Assembly: GCA_027489535.1 (NCBI GenBank)
Contig: JAIXZO010000006.1
Location: 1-64,000 of the forward strand
Length of the DNA stretch: 64,000 bases
From: Hyphomicrobiales bacterium
GTDB lineage: Bacteria > Pseudomonadota > Alphaproteobacteria > Rhizobiales > Beijerinckiaceae
Reading direction: 5' to 3'
How positions within the stretch are numbered: the stretch's first letter is position 1; each line of letters begins with the position of its first letter. Below are positions 1 through 8,595 of the stretch, in pieces. The translations under genes were made by a program, and so were the position numbers. Below the pieces are notes generated by a model. It did not search any database. It was not told the DNA's origin and was given only the letters and a program-made list of their open reading frames with translations.

Positions 1-378
1 CAGCGCGGGATGGTGAAGGGTCCGCTGTTCATCCAGACGGTGTTCGGCCTTCTGGGCGGCATCGGCGCGCATCCCGAAGACGTGATGCACATGAAGCGCA
101 CCTGCGACCGCCTGTTCGGCGACCAGTACCGCTGGTCGGTGCTCGGCGCGGGCCGCAATCAGCTGCAGGTCGCGGCGATGGCCGCGGCCATGGGCGGCAA
201 CGTGCGCGTCGGCCTCGAGGATTCGCTCTGGGCCGGTCCCGGCAAGCTCGCCGAATCCAACGCCCAGCAGGTCCGTCTCGTGCGCCAGATCATCGAAGGC
301 CTCGGCCTCGAAATCGCCACCCCCGACGAGGCCCGCGAAATCCTCGCCCTCAAGGGCGGCGACAAGACCAACATCTGA
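1..378 (+). CDS. beta-keto acid cleavage enzyme (BKACE, DUF849), C-terminal part
   Basis: The reading frame is open from the first base, so the 5' end lies outside the window and only about 125 C-terminal residues are seen. The segment carries the family pattern of a TIM-barrel end: FGLLGGIG, then NVRVGLEDSLW followed by ESNAQQV. BKACE enzymes condense a beta-keto acid with acetyl-CoA to give acetoacetate and a new CoA ester. It sits directly ahead of an ABC importer, a short-chain dehydrogenase and a cyclase-family hydrolase on the same strand, which suggests it makes the final cleavage in that catabolic route. The exact keto acid cannot be told from this fragment. Confidence 0.85.
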   Translation, partial: QRGMVKGPLFIQTVFGLLGGIGAHPEDVMHMKRTCDRLFGDQYRWSVLGAGRNQLQVAAMAAAMGGNVRVGLEDSLWAGPGKLAESNAQQVRLVRQIIEGLGLEIATPDEAREILALKGGDKTNI

Positions 379-444
379 ACGTTGGCACGCGGGGGACGGC
401 TGCGCGCCCCCCGCAAACATCAAACGAGAACCCGGGAGGTTCGA

Positions 445-1713
445 ATGTCCAAGAATGATTTCACGATCAATCGTCGTGAGGCGCTGGCAGGCATCGCGAC
501 GGCAGCGCTCACGGCGGGATCCATTGTTCCGGCGAGCGCCCAGACACAGCAGCCCATCCGCATCGGAATGGGCATGGCCATGACCGGCGGCCTTGCCGCT
601 CTGGGCAAGTCCGCGCTGCTCGGAATGCAGATCTGGAAAGACGATTTGAACGCCCGCGGCGGCCTTCTCGGGCGCAAGGTCGAGTTCGTGACCTACGACG
701 ACCAGAGCTCTCCTGCCGTCGTTCCCGGCATCTACTCGAAGTTGATCGACATCGACAAAGTCGACCTCGTCGTCTCGGGATACGCTACGAACCAGATCGC
801 AGCGGCGATGCCGACGATCATGCAGAAGAAGCGCCTCTTCATGACGCTCTTCGGCTTGGCAGCCAACGACCAGTTCAAATACGACCGATACTTCCAGATG
901 CAGCCGAACGGTCCGGATGCACGCATGGAGTTTTCGCGGGGCTACATCGAGACCGCGATGGCCATGAACCCGAAGCCGAAGACGATCGCTCTCGTCGGCG
1001 CGGATGCGGAATTCCCCAACATCGCCCTCGACGGCGCGCGGGAAAACGCGAAGAAGGCCGGACTGAAGATCGTCTACGACAAGATGTACCCGCCGAACAC
1101 GATCGATTTCGGCACCATCGTCAGGTCGATCAAGGCCACCGAAGCCGAGCTGGTCTTCGTCGCCTCGTATCCCCCGGACAGCGCCGGGATGGTCCGTGCC
1201 GCACGCGAGGTGGGCCTCAAGTCCCGCATGTTCGGCGGCGGAATGATCGGCCTTCAGTCTGCGGCACTGAAGACGCAGCTCGGCCCGTTGCTGAACGGCG
1301 TCGTCGGCTACGACCTGTATGTTCCGGAACCTACGTTGAAGTTCCCGGGCATCGAAGAATTCCTGAAAAAGTATCAGGCCGAAGCAGCGAAGCAGGGCGT
1401 CGACCCCCTCGGTTTCTACATCGCTCCGTTCGCATATGCCGAGATGCAGGTTCTTGAACAGGCCATCGTCGCCGTAGGGTCGCTGGACGAGGCCAAGTTG
1501 GCCCAGCATATCCACAAAGCATCCTTCGACACCGTCGCCGGTACGATCAAGTTCCAGGAGCGGGGCGAGTGGGCCGAGCCGCGCGTGCTTCTGGTTCAGT
1601 ACCAAGGCGTGACCGGAAACGACGTCGAGCAGTTCAAGCAGACCGGCCGCCAGGTGATCCTGCATCCGCCGAAATACAAGTCGGGCGACATCAAAGCGCC
1701 GTTCGGCGACTGA
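445..1713 (+). CDS. branched-chain amino acid-type ABC transporter substrate-binding protein
   Basis: This is a periplasmic type-1 binding protein of 422 residues (LivJ/Periplasmic_binding_6-like). The chosen ATG has a GGGAGG ribosome site 5 bases upstream; an in-frame ATG at 382 lacks one. The N-terminus holds Arg-Arg at residues 10-11, then a hydrophobic stretch and an AxA site near residue 32, so export may be by the Tat route. The mature part starts with PIRIGMGMAMTGG, the usual first strand, followed by the YDDQSSP region that shapes the ligand pocket. It is followed at 42 bases by the two permease genes. Ligand unknown; many such proteins in catabolic operons bind aromatic or organic acids rather than amino acids. 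Confidence 0.9.
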   Translation: MSKNDFTINRREALAGIATAALTAGSIVPASAQTQQPIRIGMGMAMTGGLAALGKSALLGMQIWKDDLNARGGLLGRKVEFVTYDDQSSPAVVPGIYSKLIDIDKVDLVVSGYATNQIAAAMPTIMQKKRLFMTLFGLAANDQFKYDRYFQMQPNGPDARMEFSRGYIETAMAMNPKPKTIALVGADAEFPNIALDGARENAKKAGLKIVYDKMYPPNTIDFGTIVRSIKATEAELVFVASYPPDSAGMVRAAREVGLKSRMFGGGMIGLQSAALKTQLGPLLNGVVGYDLYVPEPTLKFPGIEEFLKKYQAEAAKQGVDPLGFYIAPFAYAEMQVLEQAIVAVGSLDEAKLAQHIHKASFDTVAGTIKFQERGEWAEPRVLLVQYQGVTGNDVEQFKQTGRQVILHPPKYKSGDIKAPFGD

Positions 1714-1755
1714 CGACCGGCGCCCCGATCCTTCTTCAACTCCGGAACACAAGCG

Positions 1756-2631
1756 ATGTACGTGACTTGGGACTTGATGGCCAATGCCATCGTGGCCGGC
1801 ATACTCCTCGGCGGCTTCTATGCCGCCGTGGCCGTCGGCGTGACGATAGCGTTCGGCATGCTCGACATCGTGAACATCGCCCATCCGGCCGTGATGATGA
1901 TCGGGGCGTTTCTCGCCTATCTGGCCCTGAATACCTTCGGCATCGATCCCATGATCACCATGGTAATCCTTGCCGGGGTAGGCTTGGCGATCGGCCCCTT
2001 CCTCTATCGCGGCTACCATGCCCTGATCGAGAAACGCGGGGATGAATCGCTTCAAGGCTTGGCCTTCTTCTTCGGCATTCTCTTCATCGTCGAGATCGGC
2101 CTCGTCATGACCTTCGGCGTCGACTACCGGGCGCTCGAACTGTCCTATCTCTCGAAAACCTTCGAACTCGGTGCCGTCAGCATCCCGGCTCGCATGCTCA
2201 TCCCCTTCGTGGTCGCGATGATCATGTGCGGCCTCTGCTACGCATACCTCTTCTACACGTTCACCGGCCGCACGATCCTCGCGGTCGCGCAGGACGTCGA
2301 GGCCGTCCGCCTCATCGGGGCCGATCCGCAACGCAGCAAAAGCGTCGCTTTCTCCATCGCGATCGCGACCGGCCTCGTCGCGGGGGTGCTGCTCATTCTC
2401 ATCCAGCCGGTCGAGCCCTCGATAGGCCGCGAATTCATCGGACGCGCCTTCGCCGTCTGCGTGCTCGGCGGCATCGCCAGCATCACCGGCACGGTCACCG
2501 CCGCGATGATCCTCGGCGTGGCCGAGACGCTGACCGCTTCCTTGATCGGTCCATCCTGGTCGCCTGCGATTTCCTTCGGCCTGCTGCTTCTCACGCTGGC
2601 CTTCCGCCCCTCCGGCATTTTCGGGCGCTGA
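1756..2631 (+). CDS. branched-chain-type ABC transporter permease, LivH family
   Basis: A 291-residue inner-membrane permease of the LivH family, with about eight hydrophobic segments. The opening NAIVAGILLGGFYAAVAVG and the later FAVCVLGGIASITGTV stretch are typical of the family. It should form the translocation pore with the LivM-type protein encoded 3 bases downstream and be driven by the two ATPases that follow. Length is normal for the family. The gene is part of the importer operon starting with the binding protein upstream. Confidence 0.93.
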   Translation: MYVTWDLMANAIVAGILLGGFYAAVAVGVTIAFGMLDIVNIAHPAVMMIGAFLAYLALNTFGIDPMITMVILAGVGLAIGPFLYRGYHALIEKRGDESLQGLAFFFGILFIVEIGLVMTFGVDYRALELSYLSKTFELGAVSIPARMLIPFVVAMIMCGLCYAYLFYTFTGRTILAVAQDVEAVRLIGADPQRSKSVAFSIAIATGLVAGVLLILIQPVEPSIGREFIGRAFAVCVLGGIASITGTVTAAMILGVAETLTASLIGPSWSPAISFGLLLLTLAFRPSGIFGR

Positions 2632-2634
2632 ACG

Positions 2635-3636
2635 ATGAACATGGACCACACGACAGTGACGTCGGGCGTGACGCAAACCGACAAGCGTCGCCGCCGCACG
2701 ACCGAATTGATGATCGCGGCTGCCGGCATCCTGCTGAGCCTGCTGCTGATCGTCGTCGGACGCACGTATGGCGACTACTTCTACGTCGCCAGCTACGTCG
2801 TCCTCCAATTCGTTCTCCTGGCCACGGCCTGGAACGTGCTCGGAGGCTATTCGGGCTACGTGAACTTCGGCTCGGCAGGCTTCTTCGCCGTCGGCTGCTA
2901 CACGACGATCCTTCTCGGGAAGCTGTTCGATGCGCCGTTGGCGGTCTGCGTTCCCGCGGCGGGCATCGTTGCGGGCCTGATCGGGTTGGGAACGGGCTAT
3001 CTCAGTTTGCGGCTGCGCGGCGTCTTCTTCTCCATCGCGACGCTCGCGCTCGCGGTCATGCTGCAAACCCTGATCGTCAACTGGAGCTATGTGGGCGGCG
3101 CGCGCGGCGTCTACGTCCTGCGACCGGATACGAGCGGCCCCTTCGATTCCTACGTTCAGCTTCTCGCGATCGTGATGTGCCTCATGGCGACCGCTGCGGT
3201 GATCGTCGCCGTCGTGGTAGAGCGTTCCTGGATCGGGTTCGGCCTCGCGGCGCTGCGCGACGACGAGACGGCGGCCGAAGCGGCGGGCGTACCCAGCCTT
3301 CGGCTCAAGCTCATAGCCACGACCCTCAGCGGCTTCCTGATGGGCGTCGCCGGAGCGCCCTTCCCCTACTACATCACCTATGTCGATCCGGCCTCGGCCT
3401 TCAGCCTCGCCATCGCCATCAACACGATCGCAATGCCTTTGATCGGCGGCACGGCCACCTGGTGGGGGCCGGTGGTGGGAGCATTGCTGCTGGGCATCAC
3501 CCAGCAGGTGCTGACCGTGACGATCTCGTCGGCTGCCAATCTGCTCATCGTCGGGGTGCTGCTGGTAATCTTCGTTGCGGTCGCACCCAACGGCATCGTC
3601 GGCCTCGTCCGCAAATTCAGGGAATCCCGCCGATGA
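2635..3636 (+). CDS. branched-chain-type ABC transporter permease, LivM family
   Basis: A 333-residue inner-membrane permease of the LivM family. It has a hydrophilic N-terminal tail of about 20 residues rich in Lys and Arg, then about nine hydrophobic segments, with the family patterns LATAWNVLGGYSGYVNFG and AAGVPSLRLKL. The latter is the cytoplasmic loop that contacts the ATPase. The stop codon overlaps the start of the next gene in an ATGA junction, which points to translational coupling. It pairs with the LivH-type protein upstream. Confidence 0.93.
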   Translation: MNMDHTTVTSGVTQTDKRRRRTTELMIAAAGILLSLLLIVVGRTYGDYFYVASYVVLQFVLLATAWNVLGGYSGYVNFGSAGFFAVGCYTTILLGKLFDAPLAVCVPAAGIVAGLIGLGTGYLSLRLRGVFFSIATLALAVMLQTLIVNWSYVGGARGVYVLRPDTSGPFDSYVQLLAIVMCLMATAAVIVAVVVERSWIGFGLAALRDDETAAEAAGVPSLRLKLIATTLSGFLMGVAGAPFPYYITYVDPASAFSLAIAINTIAMPLIGGTATWWGPVVGALLLGITQQVLTVTISSAANLLIVGVLLVIFVAVAPNGIVGLVRKFRESRR

Positions 3637-4349
3637 GCGAATTCATCCTGTCGGCCAAAGGAATAACGAAGCGCTTCGGCGGCTTCACCGCGCTCAAGGG
3701 CGTCGATTTCGAAATGGCGCCCGGAGAACGGGTCGGCCTGATCGGCCCCAACGGCTCCGGCAAGAGCACCTTCGTGAATTGTCTGGCCGGCGCACTGACG
3801 CCCGACGAAGGGTCGATCGTCTTCCGCGGCGACGACATCACGACTTTGCCGAGTTGGAAACGCGCCCGTGCGGGAATCGCCCGCAGCTTCCAAATTCCGC
3901 GTCCGTTCAAGGGCCTCACGGTCCGCCAGAACATCGAAGTCCCGTTGCTCTTCATTCCGCGGGAAAACGCCCCGAAGGCGGACGAGGTCGACCGGATCCT
4001 CGCGTCCATCGGGCTCTTGGAAAAGGCGGACGCGTCGCCGAAATCGCTCAGCCAGGTCGAGCTCCGAAAACTCGAATTGGGGCGCGCGCTTGCCGCGCAC
4101 CCGAGGCTGTTGATCGCGGACGAAGCGATGGCGGGACTTTCGGACGGAGAGGTCGTCGAAATCGTCGAACTGCTGAACCGGCTCAACGAGTCCGGCATCG
4201 CGATCATCATGATCGAACACATCATGAAAGCAGTGCTCGCCTTCTCGGAACGCGTGATCGTGATCGTGGCAGGCGAAAAAATCGCCGACGGCGAGCCCCA
4301 TGAAGTGATGAAACACCCTGAAGTCGAGAGGGCATATCTTGGCCAGTGA
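3633..4349 (+). CDS. branched-chain-type ABC transporter ATP-binding protein, LivG family
   Basis: A 238-residue cytoplasmic ATPase of the importer. Walker A is GPNGSGKST near residues 36-44, and Walker B lies in LLIADEAMAGL. The ABC signature is unusual: where LSGGQ or LSYGQ is expected, the protein reads LSQVELRKLELGRAL, so the two residues that normally follow LS are replaced by Gln and Val. The start overlaps the livM stop (ATGA), and the end overlaps the next ATPase gene by 11 bases. The fold and context make the assignment secure even with the odd signature. Confidence 0.92.
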   Translation: MSEFILSAKGITKRFGGFTALKGVDFEMAPGERVGLIGPNGSGKSTFVNCLAGALTPDEGSIVFRGDDITTLPSWKRARAGIARSFQIPRPFKGLTVRQNIEVPLLFIPRENAPKADEVDRILASIGLLEKADASPKSLSQVELRKLELGRALAAHPRLLIADEAMAGLSDGEVVEIVELLNRLNESGIAIIMIEHIMKAVLAFSERVIVIVAGEKIADGEPHEVMKHPEVERAYLGQ

Positions 4350-5073
4350 ACTCCGCATCGAGGGCCTTCGCGCTGGCTATGGCGGCGTCCAAGTCCTCTA
4401 CGACGTGGACATGCACGTTCGTGCGGGCGAAACCGTCGCTTTGCTCGGCACCAACGGGAACGGCAAGAGCACCGTCATCAAATGCGTGACGGGGCAGTTG
4501 GTGCCGACCGCCGGTCGCATTACCGCCGTCATCGACGGAACCGAGCATGACCTCGTCGGCCTTCGCGCAGAGGAGGTCGTGGGCTTGGGCATCGCGCTTG
4601 TCCCGGAAGGCCGTCGCCTGTTCCCGAAACTGACCGTCGAAGAGAATCTGCACCTCGGCGCCTTCCGCGAGGCTGCGAGACCGAAGCTTCAGCAAGGACT
4701 CGAGTTCTGCTTCGAGGTGTTTCCCCGCTTGGCCGAACGACGCAAGCAGTTGGCGGGCAGCATGAGCGGCGGCGAGCAGCAGATGCTGGCCATCGCCCGG
4801 GCATTGATGACGCAGCCGAAGATGCTGATCGTCGACGAACCTTCGGTCGGGCTTGCCCCGATCTTGGTCTCGAAAACGATCGAGACGATCGGTGAGCTGA
4901 AAAAACGGCTGGGACTGACGGTCCTCATGGCGGAGCAAAACTTCCAACAAGCCGTCCGCATTGCCGACCGCGGCTACGTGCTGGTGCACGGCAAGATCGA
5001 AATGCACGCCGAAAACGCCGAGGAGCTGCGCAACAACCAAATGGTGCGCAAGCTTTATCTCGGCATCGACTGA
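4339..5073 (+). CDS. branched-chain-type ABC transporter ATP-binding protein, LivF family
   Basis: A 244-residue cytoplasmic ATPase, partner of the LivG-type protein. Walker A reads GTNGNGKST, the signature is MSGGEQQMLAIARAL, and Walker B is MLIVDEPSVGLAP, all canonical for LivF. It overlaps the upstream ATPase gene by 11 bases and ends 27 bases before the dehydrogenase gene. With the two permeases and the binding protein it completes the five-component importer. Confidence 0.93.
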   Translation: MASELRIEGLRAGYGGVQVLYDVDMHVRAGETVALLGTNGNGKSTVIKCVTGQLVPTAGRITAVIDGTEHDLVGLRAEEVVGLGIALVPEGRRLFPKLTVEENLHLGAFREAARPKLQQGLEFCFEVFPRLAERRKQLAGSMSGGEQQMLAIARALMTQPKMLIVDEPSVGLAPILVSKTIETIGELKKRLGLTVLMAEQNFQQAVRIADRGYVLVHGKIEMHAENAEELRNNQMVRKLYLGID

Positions 5074-5100
5074 TCGACCCAAAACAGACGAGGCCCCGCC

Positions 5101-5835
5101 ATGATGAACGACTTGACCGGCCTGACGGCCGTCGTGACCGGCGCCGGCCGCGGCATCGGCCGCGCTTGCGCCATTCGGCTGGCTCAGGCCGGCGCGAACG
5201 TGATCGCGATCGCGCGGACCGAAAGCGACCTCGCCACGCTCTCCGGCGAAGCCGGCGTTCCCGTGACGACATGGGTGGCCGACGTGACCGACGCCGCCAC
5301 CGTCGCCAAGATCCGCGACCTGCCGCAGCTCGACATCCTCGTGAACAATGCGGGGACCAACAAGCTGCAGCACGTGCTCGACGTCGACGACGAAACGCTC
5401 GACATGCTGATCGCGCTCAACATCCGCTCCGCGTTCAAGATGGCGCAGGCGGGTGCCGCCGCCATGGTGCGCGCCGGGCGCGGCGGCTCCATCATCAACA
5501 TCTCCTCGCAGATGGGACATGTCGGCTCCGCCAAGCGCAGCGTCTATTCCATGACCAAGCACGCCGTCGAAGGCCTGACGAAGTCGATGGCCGTCGAACT
5601 GGCGGAGCACAAGATCCGCTCCAACAGCGTCGCGCCCACGGTCGTGGAAACGTCGATGACCGCCCCCTTCTTCAAGGATCCGGCCTATCGCGAAATGGCG
5701 ATGGGCATGATCCCGCTGAAGATGATCGCGCAGCCCGACGACGTCGCGGCCGCCGTCGTCTACCTCGCATCGCCGGGCGCACGCATGGTGACGGGCACCA
5801 GCCTGCGCGTCGACGGCGGCGCCACCGCACTCTGA
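5101..5835 (+). CDS. short-chain dehydrogenase/reductase (SDR)
   Basis: A 244-residue classical SDR. The dinucleotide motif is TGAGRGIG near residue 15, NNAG follows in mid-protein, and the catalytic set is the Ser of NISSQMG with the Tyr-x-x-x-Lys of YSMTK. It most resembles 3-oxoacyl-reductase-like oxidoreductases that interconvert a beta-hydroxy and a beta-keto group. In this operon the natural reading is that it oxidises a beta-hydroxy acid to the beta-keto acid that BKACE cleaves; this is inference. The ATG at 5101 follows a purine-rich GACGAGG. A second ATG directly follows it. Confidence 0.9.
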   Translation: MMNDLTGLTAVVTGAGRGIGRACAIRLAQAGANVIAIARTESDLATLSGEAGVPVTTWVADVTDAATVAKIRDLPQLDILVNNAGTNKLQHVLDVDDETLDMLIALNIRSAFKMAQAGAAAMVRAGRGGSIINISSQMGHVGSAKRSVYSMTKHAVEGLTKSMAVELAEHKIRSNSVAPTVVETSMTAPFFKDPAYREMAMGMIPLKMIAQPDDVAAAVVYLASPGARMVTGTSLRVDGGATAL

Positions 5836-5908
5836 CGGCGCGGGCCGCTCCGCGGTCCGCCCGAGCCGACCTCCGAACGACTGAAAAAAACATCAGGGAG
5901 AACGACCC

Positions 5909-6868
5909 ATGTCGAAAGTGATCGACCGCAAGACCATCGACGAAACCGCAGCCAAACTGTCCAACTGGGGCAAGTGGGGCAAGGAAGACCAGATCGGCAC
6001 GCTGAACTATGTCGGCCCGGCCGAAGTCGCCGCAGCCGCCAAGCTCGTCAAGAACGGCAAGGTCTTCCCGATGGGCATTCCGCTCGACGGCAACGGCCCG
6101 CAAAGCGGCCTTTACGGCGGACGCTGGAACCCGATCCATCAGATGATGGCGACGGGCTCGGACGCCATCGCCGGCAAGTACGACAGCCAGAACATCCTCG
6201 GCTACGCCGACGACTCCATCAACATGCCGGTCCAAGCCGCGACCCACTGGGATGCGCTCGGCCACATCTTCTACAAAGACAAGATGTACAACGGCTATTC
6301 GGTGTCCAACGTCGACAGCCGCGGCGTGCACAAGAACGGCATCGAGCACACCAAGGGCAAGATGATCGGCCGCGGCGTGCTGCTGGACGTGGCGCGCTTC
6401 AAGGGCGTCGAATTCCTCGAAGACGGCTACGGCATCCCCAATGCGGAACTGGACGCCACGGCGAAGGCGCAGGGCGTGGAGATCCGCAAGGGCGACTTCG
6501 TCATCATCCGCACCGGCCAGATGGAACAGCGGCTGAAGGATGCCGACTGGGGCGGCTATGCCGGCGGCGACGCGCCCGGCGTCGAGTTCGAGAACTGCTT
6601 CTGGTCACAGGAAAAGCAGATCGCCGCGATCTGCTCGGACACCTGGGGCGTCGAAGTCCGTCCGAACAAGTCGACCGACGGCATCTTCCAGCCCTGGCAC
6701 TGGATCGTCATTCCCTCCATGGGCCTGACGATGGGCGAAATGTTCTACGTCAAGGAATTGGCCGAGCATTGCGCGAAGGAGAAGGTCTACGAGTTCTTCT
6801 TCTGCGCGCCCCCGCTCGTCATCACCGGCGGCACCGGCTCGCCCATCAATCCGCAGGCGATCTTCTGA
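5909..6868 (+). CDS. cyclase family protein (metal-dependent hydrolase, kynurenine-formamidase-like fold)
   Basis: A 319-residue cytoplasmic protein of the cyclase family. The metal-binding pattern His-x-Asp-x-x-x-His is visible as THWDALGH, with His113, Asp115 and His119. Family members hydrolyse or dehydrate small substrates (formylkynurenine, isatin, cyclic amides). At 319 residues it is longer than the roughly 210-residue KynB type, as in the larger bacterial cyclase-family branch. A GGGAG ribosome site precedes the ATG. It is the last gene before a strong terminator and probably acts on the imported compound. Confidence 0.88.
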   Translation: MSKVIDRKTIDETAAKLSNWGKWGKEDQIGTLNYVGPAEVAAAAKLVKNGKVFPMGIPLDGNGPQSGLYGGRWNPIHQMMATGSDAIAGKYDSQNILGYADDSINMPVQAATHWDALGHIFYKDKMYNGYSVSNVDSRGVHKNGIEHTKGKMIGRGVLLDVARFKGVEFLEDGYGIPNAELDATAKAQGVEIRKGDFVIIRTGQMEQRLKDADWGGYAGGDAPGVEFENCFWSQEKQIAAICSDTWGVEVRPNKSTDGIFQPWHWIVIPSMGLTMGEMFYVKELAEHCAKEKVYEFFFCAPPLVITGGTGSPINPQAIF

Positions 6869-6895
6869 TCGGATCCGCGATCGTTCAAAAACGAA

Positions 6896-6920
6896 GGGCG
6901 CCCGCGAGGGCGCCCTTTTT
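6896..6920. terminator. bidirectional intrinsic terminator
   Basis: A perfect 8-bp stem (GGGCGCCC on both arms) with a GCGA loop is followed by TTTTT on the plus strand, and on the minus strand by a T-rich stretch from the AAAAA at 6887-6891. It lies between the convergent cyclase and hydrolase genes and can serve both. Confidence 0.85.
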
Positions 6921-6949
6921 CTTTTCGGACGAGACCGGAAGGGTCGGGC

Positions 6950-8224
6950 TTAGCGGCCGAGAAGACCGTCGAACCAGCCCTTCTGATCGATCACGCCGCC
7001 GATGAAGACGGCGCGATGATCGGCCTTCGGACCGACGTCGACGGCCTTTGCCGGAGCGCCGCCCATCATCCCCTGCGCCAGTTCCGGCAGCAGCGCGATG
7101 CCCAACGGGGTCACTTCGTCCTGGCCGCCGTTGTAGGTCCGCAGCGGCGTCTTCATCCGCCAACGGTAGGCCTCGTTGGTTTCCAAAACGCGCCAGTAAC
7201 CCCCTTCCGCCAAATCGGCGGACGCGCGGAATTCCGGCTTCAGAAACTCCCCGATCGTCGGCTTCGTCGCTTTGAAGAACGCCGTGAAGTCCATGCGTCC
7301 GGCATAAAGATCGCGCGCCGCGGCCAGGTATTCGGGCTTGATCGCGGTCTCCGCGAGGCCGGGAAGCCCATGATAGTTTTCATGGGCCTGCAGCTGGATC
7401 GCCAAGACGCCCGGAAGGTAGGGGGCGTCCACCGGCTGCGGATTGTTCATCCATCGCGTGAGCGTCACATAGATGTCCACGGGCGCGCTTGCGGCCGCCG
7501 CCGCCGTCACGGGCTCGCCGACCGACTCGAGCTTCTGCAGGAAGGCCATGGTCGCCCAACCGCCCTGCGACCAACCGCTGACGAACAGCTTGCCGGGCGT
7601 CGTCCCCAACGAGGCGAGCACGGCCTTGGAGGCCTGCAGCATGTCGTAGGTCGCCTGCTGCGTGCTGCGCTTCACCAGATAGGAATCCGGCAGGTCCGAT
7701 TCGCCGCGGCCGAAATAGTCCGCTCCGATCACCGCATAACCTTGCGATGCGAAGCGCGCGATCATGATGCGCGTTTCCATCGACGAATCGGGATTGGACG
7801 GCACGTAGCTGCGGTCGAAAACCGTGCCGTGCTGGTAGGAGACCATCGGCATCGTCTTCGCGCCGGTCTCAGGCACCGCAACGAGCCCGGATGCGACCGT
7901 CGGCTTGTTGTTCCACTCGGGAACGACAGAGGAATATTTGACGCGGTAGAGCTTTACCGGGAATCGGGCGGGCGGAAATTTGCCGCGGAACTCCGTCGGC
8001 ATCGTCGAGGACGCCATGAACTCGTCGAGTTCCGTCCCGAAGATTCGGTCTAGCCGCGCGAGATCGTAGGTCCCGATCAATCGATATTCGACGCCGGATG
8101 CCGCCGGGGTGTAGCCCGGCGTCTGCGCATGTGCCCATCCCGCGCCGGCGAGCAACGCCGCCGCTCCGGCGATATGGACGGACAAGGCTCGCCGCAGTCC
8201 GTGGAAAACGTCAGTAAAGGTCAT
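6950..8224 (-). CDS. secreted alpha/beta hydrolase (secretory lipase/esterase-like)
   Basis: A 424-residue protein with an N-terminal signal peptide (hydrophobic core in residues 17-30, then AHAQ), so it is probably periplasmic or secreted. The nucleophile elbow is GWSQGGW with Ser219, and the preceding YQHGTVFDRSYVPS segment supplies an oxyanion-type loop. The overall pattern resembles secretory lipases and prolyl-oligopeptidase-like esterases. Substrate unknown. It converges on the cyclase-family gene and is separated from it by a bidirectional terminator, so it is its own transcription unit. No membrane segment besides the signal is evident. Confidence 0.85.
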   Translation of the reverse strand: MTFTDVFHGLRRALSVHIAGAAALLAGAGWAHAQTPGYTPAASGVEYRLIGTYDLARLDRIFGTELDEFMASSTMPTEFRGKFPPARFPVKLYRVKYSSVVPEWNNKPTVASGLVAVPETGAKTMPMVSYQHGTVFDRSYVPSNPDSSMETRIMIARFASQGYAVIGADYFGRGESDLPDSYLVKRSTQQATYDMLQASKAVLASLGTTPGKLFVSGWSQGGWATMAFLQKLESVGEPVTAAAAASAPVDIYVTLTRWMNNPQPVDAPYLPGVLAIQLQAHENYHGLPGLAETAIKPEYLAAARDLYAGRMDFTAFFKATKPTIGEFLKPEFRASADLAEGGYWRVLETNEAYRWRMKTPLRTYNGGQDEVTPLGIALLPELAQGMMGGAPAKAVDVGPKADHRAVFIGGVIDQKGWFDGLLGR

Positions 8225-8334
8225 CGCTCGTCCGCCCCGCTCCTCGTGTTCGCGCGCGCGCCGAACCGGAACGCGGGACCCTTAAAGTCTCTCGCGAACG
8301 ATTTTCTTTATAATTTCAATGGCTTTGAAGTGTT

Positions 8335-8419
8335 TGGTGGGGGAAGCAGGACTCGAACCTGCGAAGGCATAGCCAGCGGATTTACAGTCCGCCCCCTTTG
8401 CCGCTCGGGACATTCCCCC
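8335..8419 (-). tRNA. tRNA-Tyr (anticodon GTA)
   Basis: The acceptor arms GGGGGAA and TTCCCCC pair exactly, with discriminator A and an encoded CCA at 8335-8337. The anticodon GTA is read from 8385-8383. The long variable arm marks a class II tRNA as expected for Tyr. Total length is 85 bases including CCA. Confidence 0.97.
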
Positions 8420-8595
8420 ACGATCCGCAATCCGACGAGCGGGCTGCGGAGAATGCGAAGCGCTCTTTGGAAGGGCGACATCGCGGGCGGTTTATGGTGG
8501 TCGCCTCCCTTCCTGTCAACTCGAAAAGCCCCGCTTCACGGCGTTTGCAGCCGAGACCCTCGCCGTGGCAAAGGAGGATGACGAGGAGACCCCAC

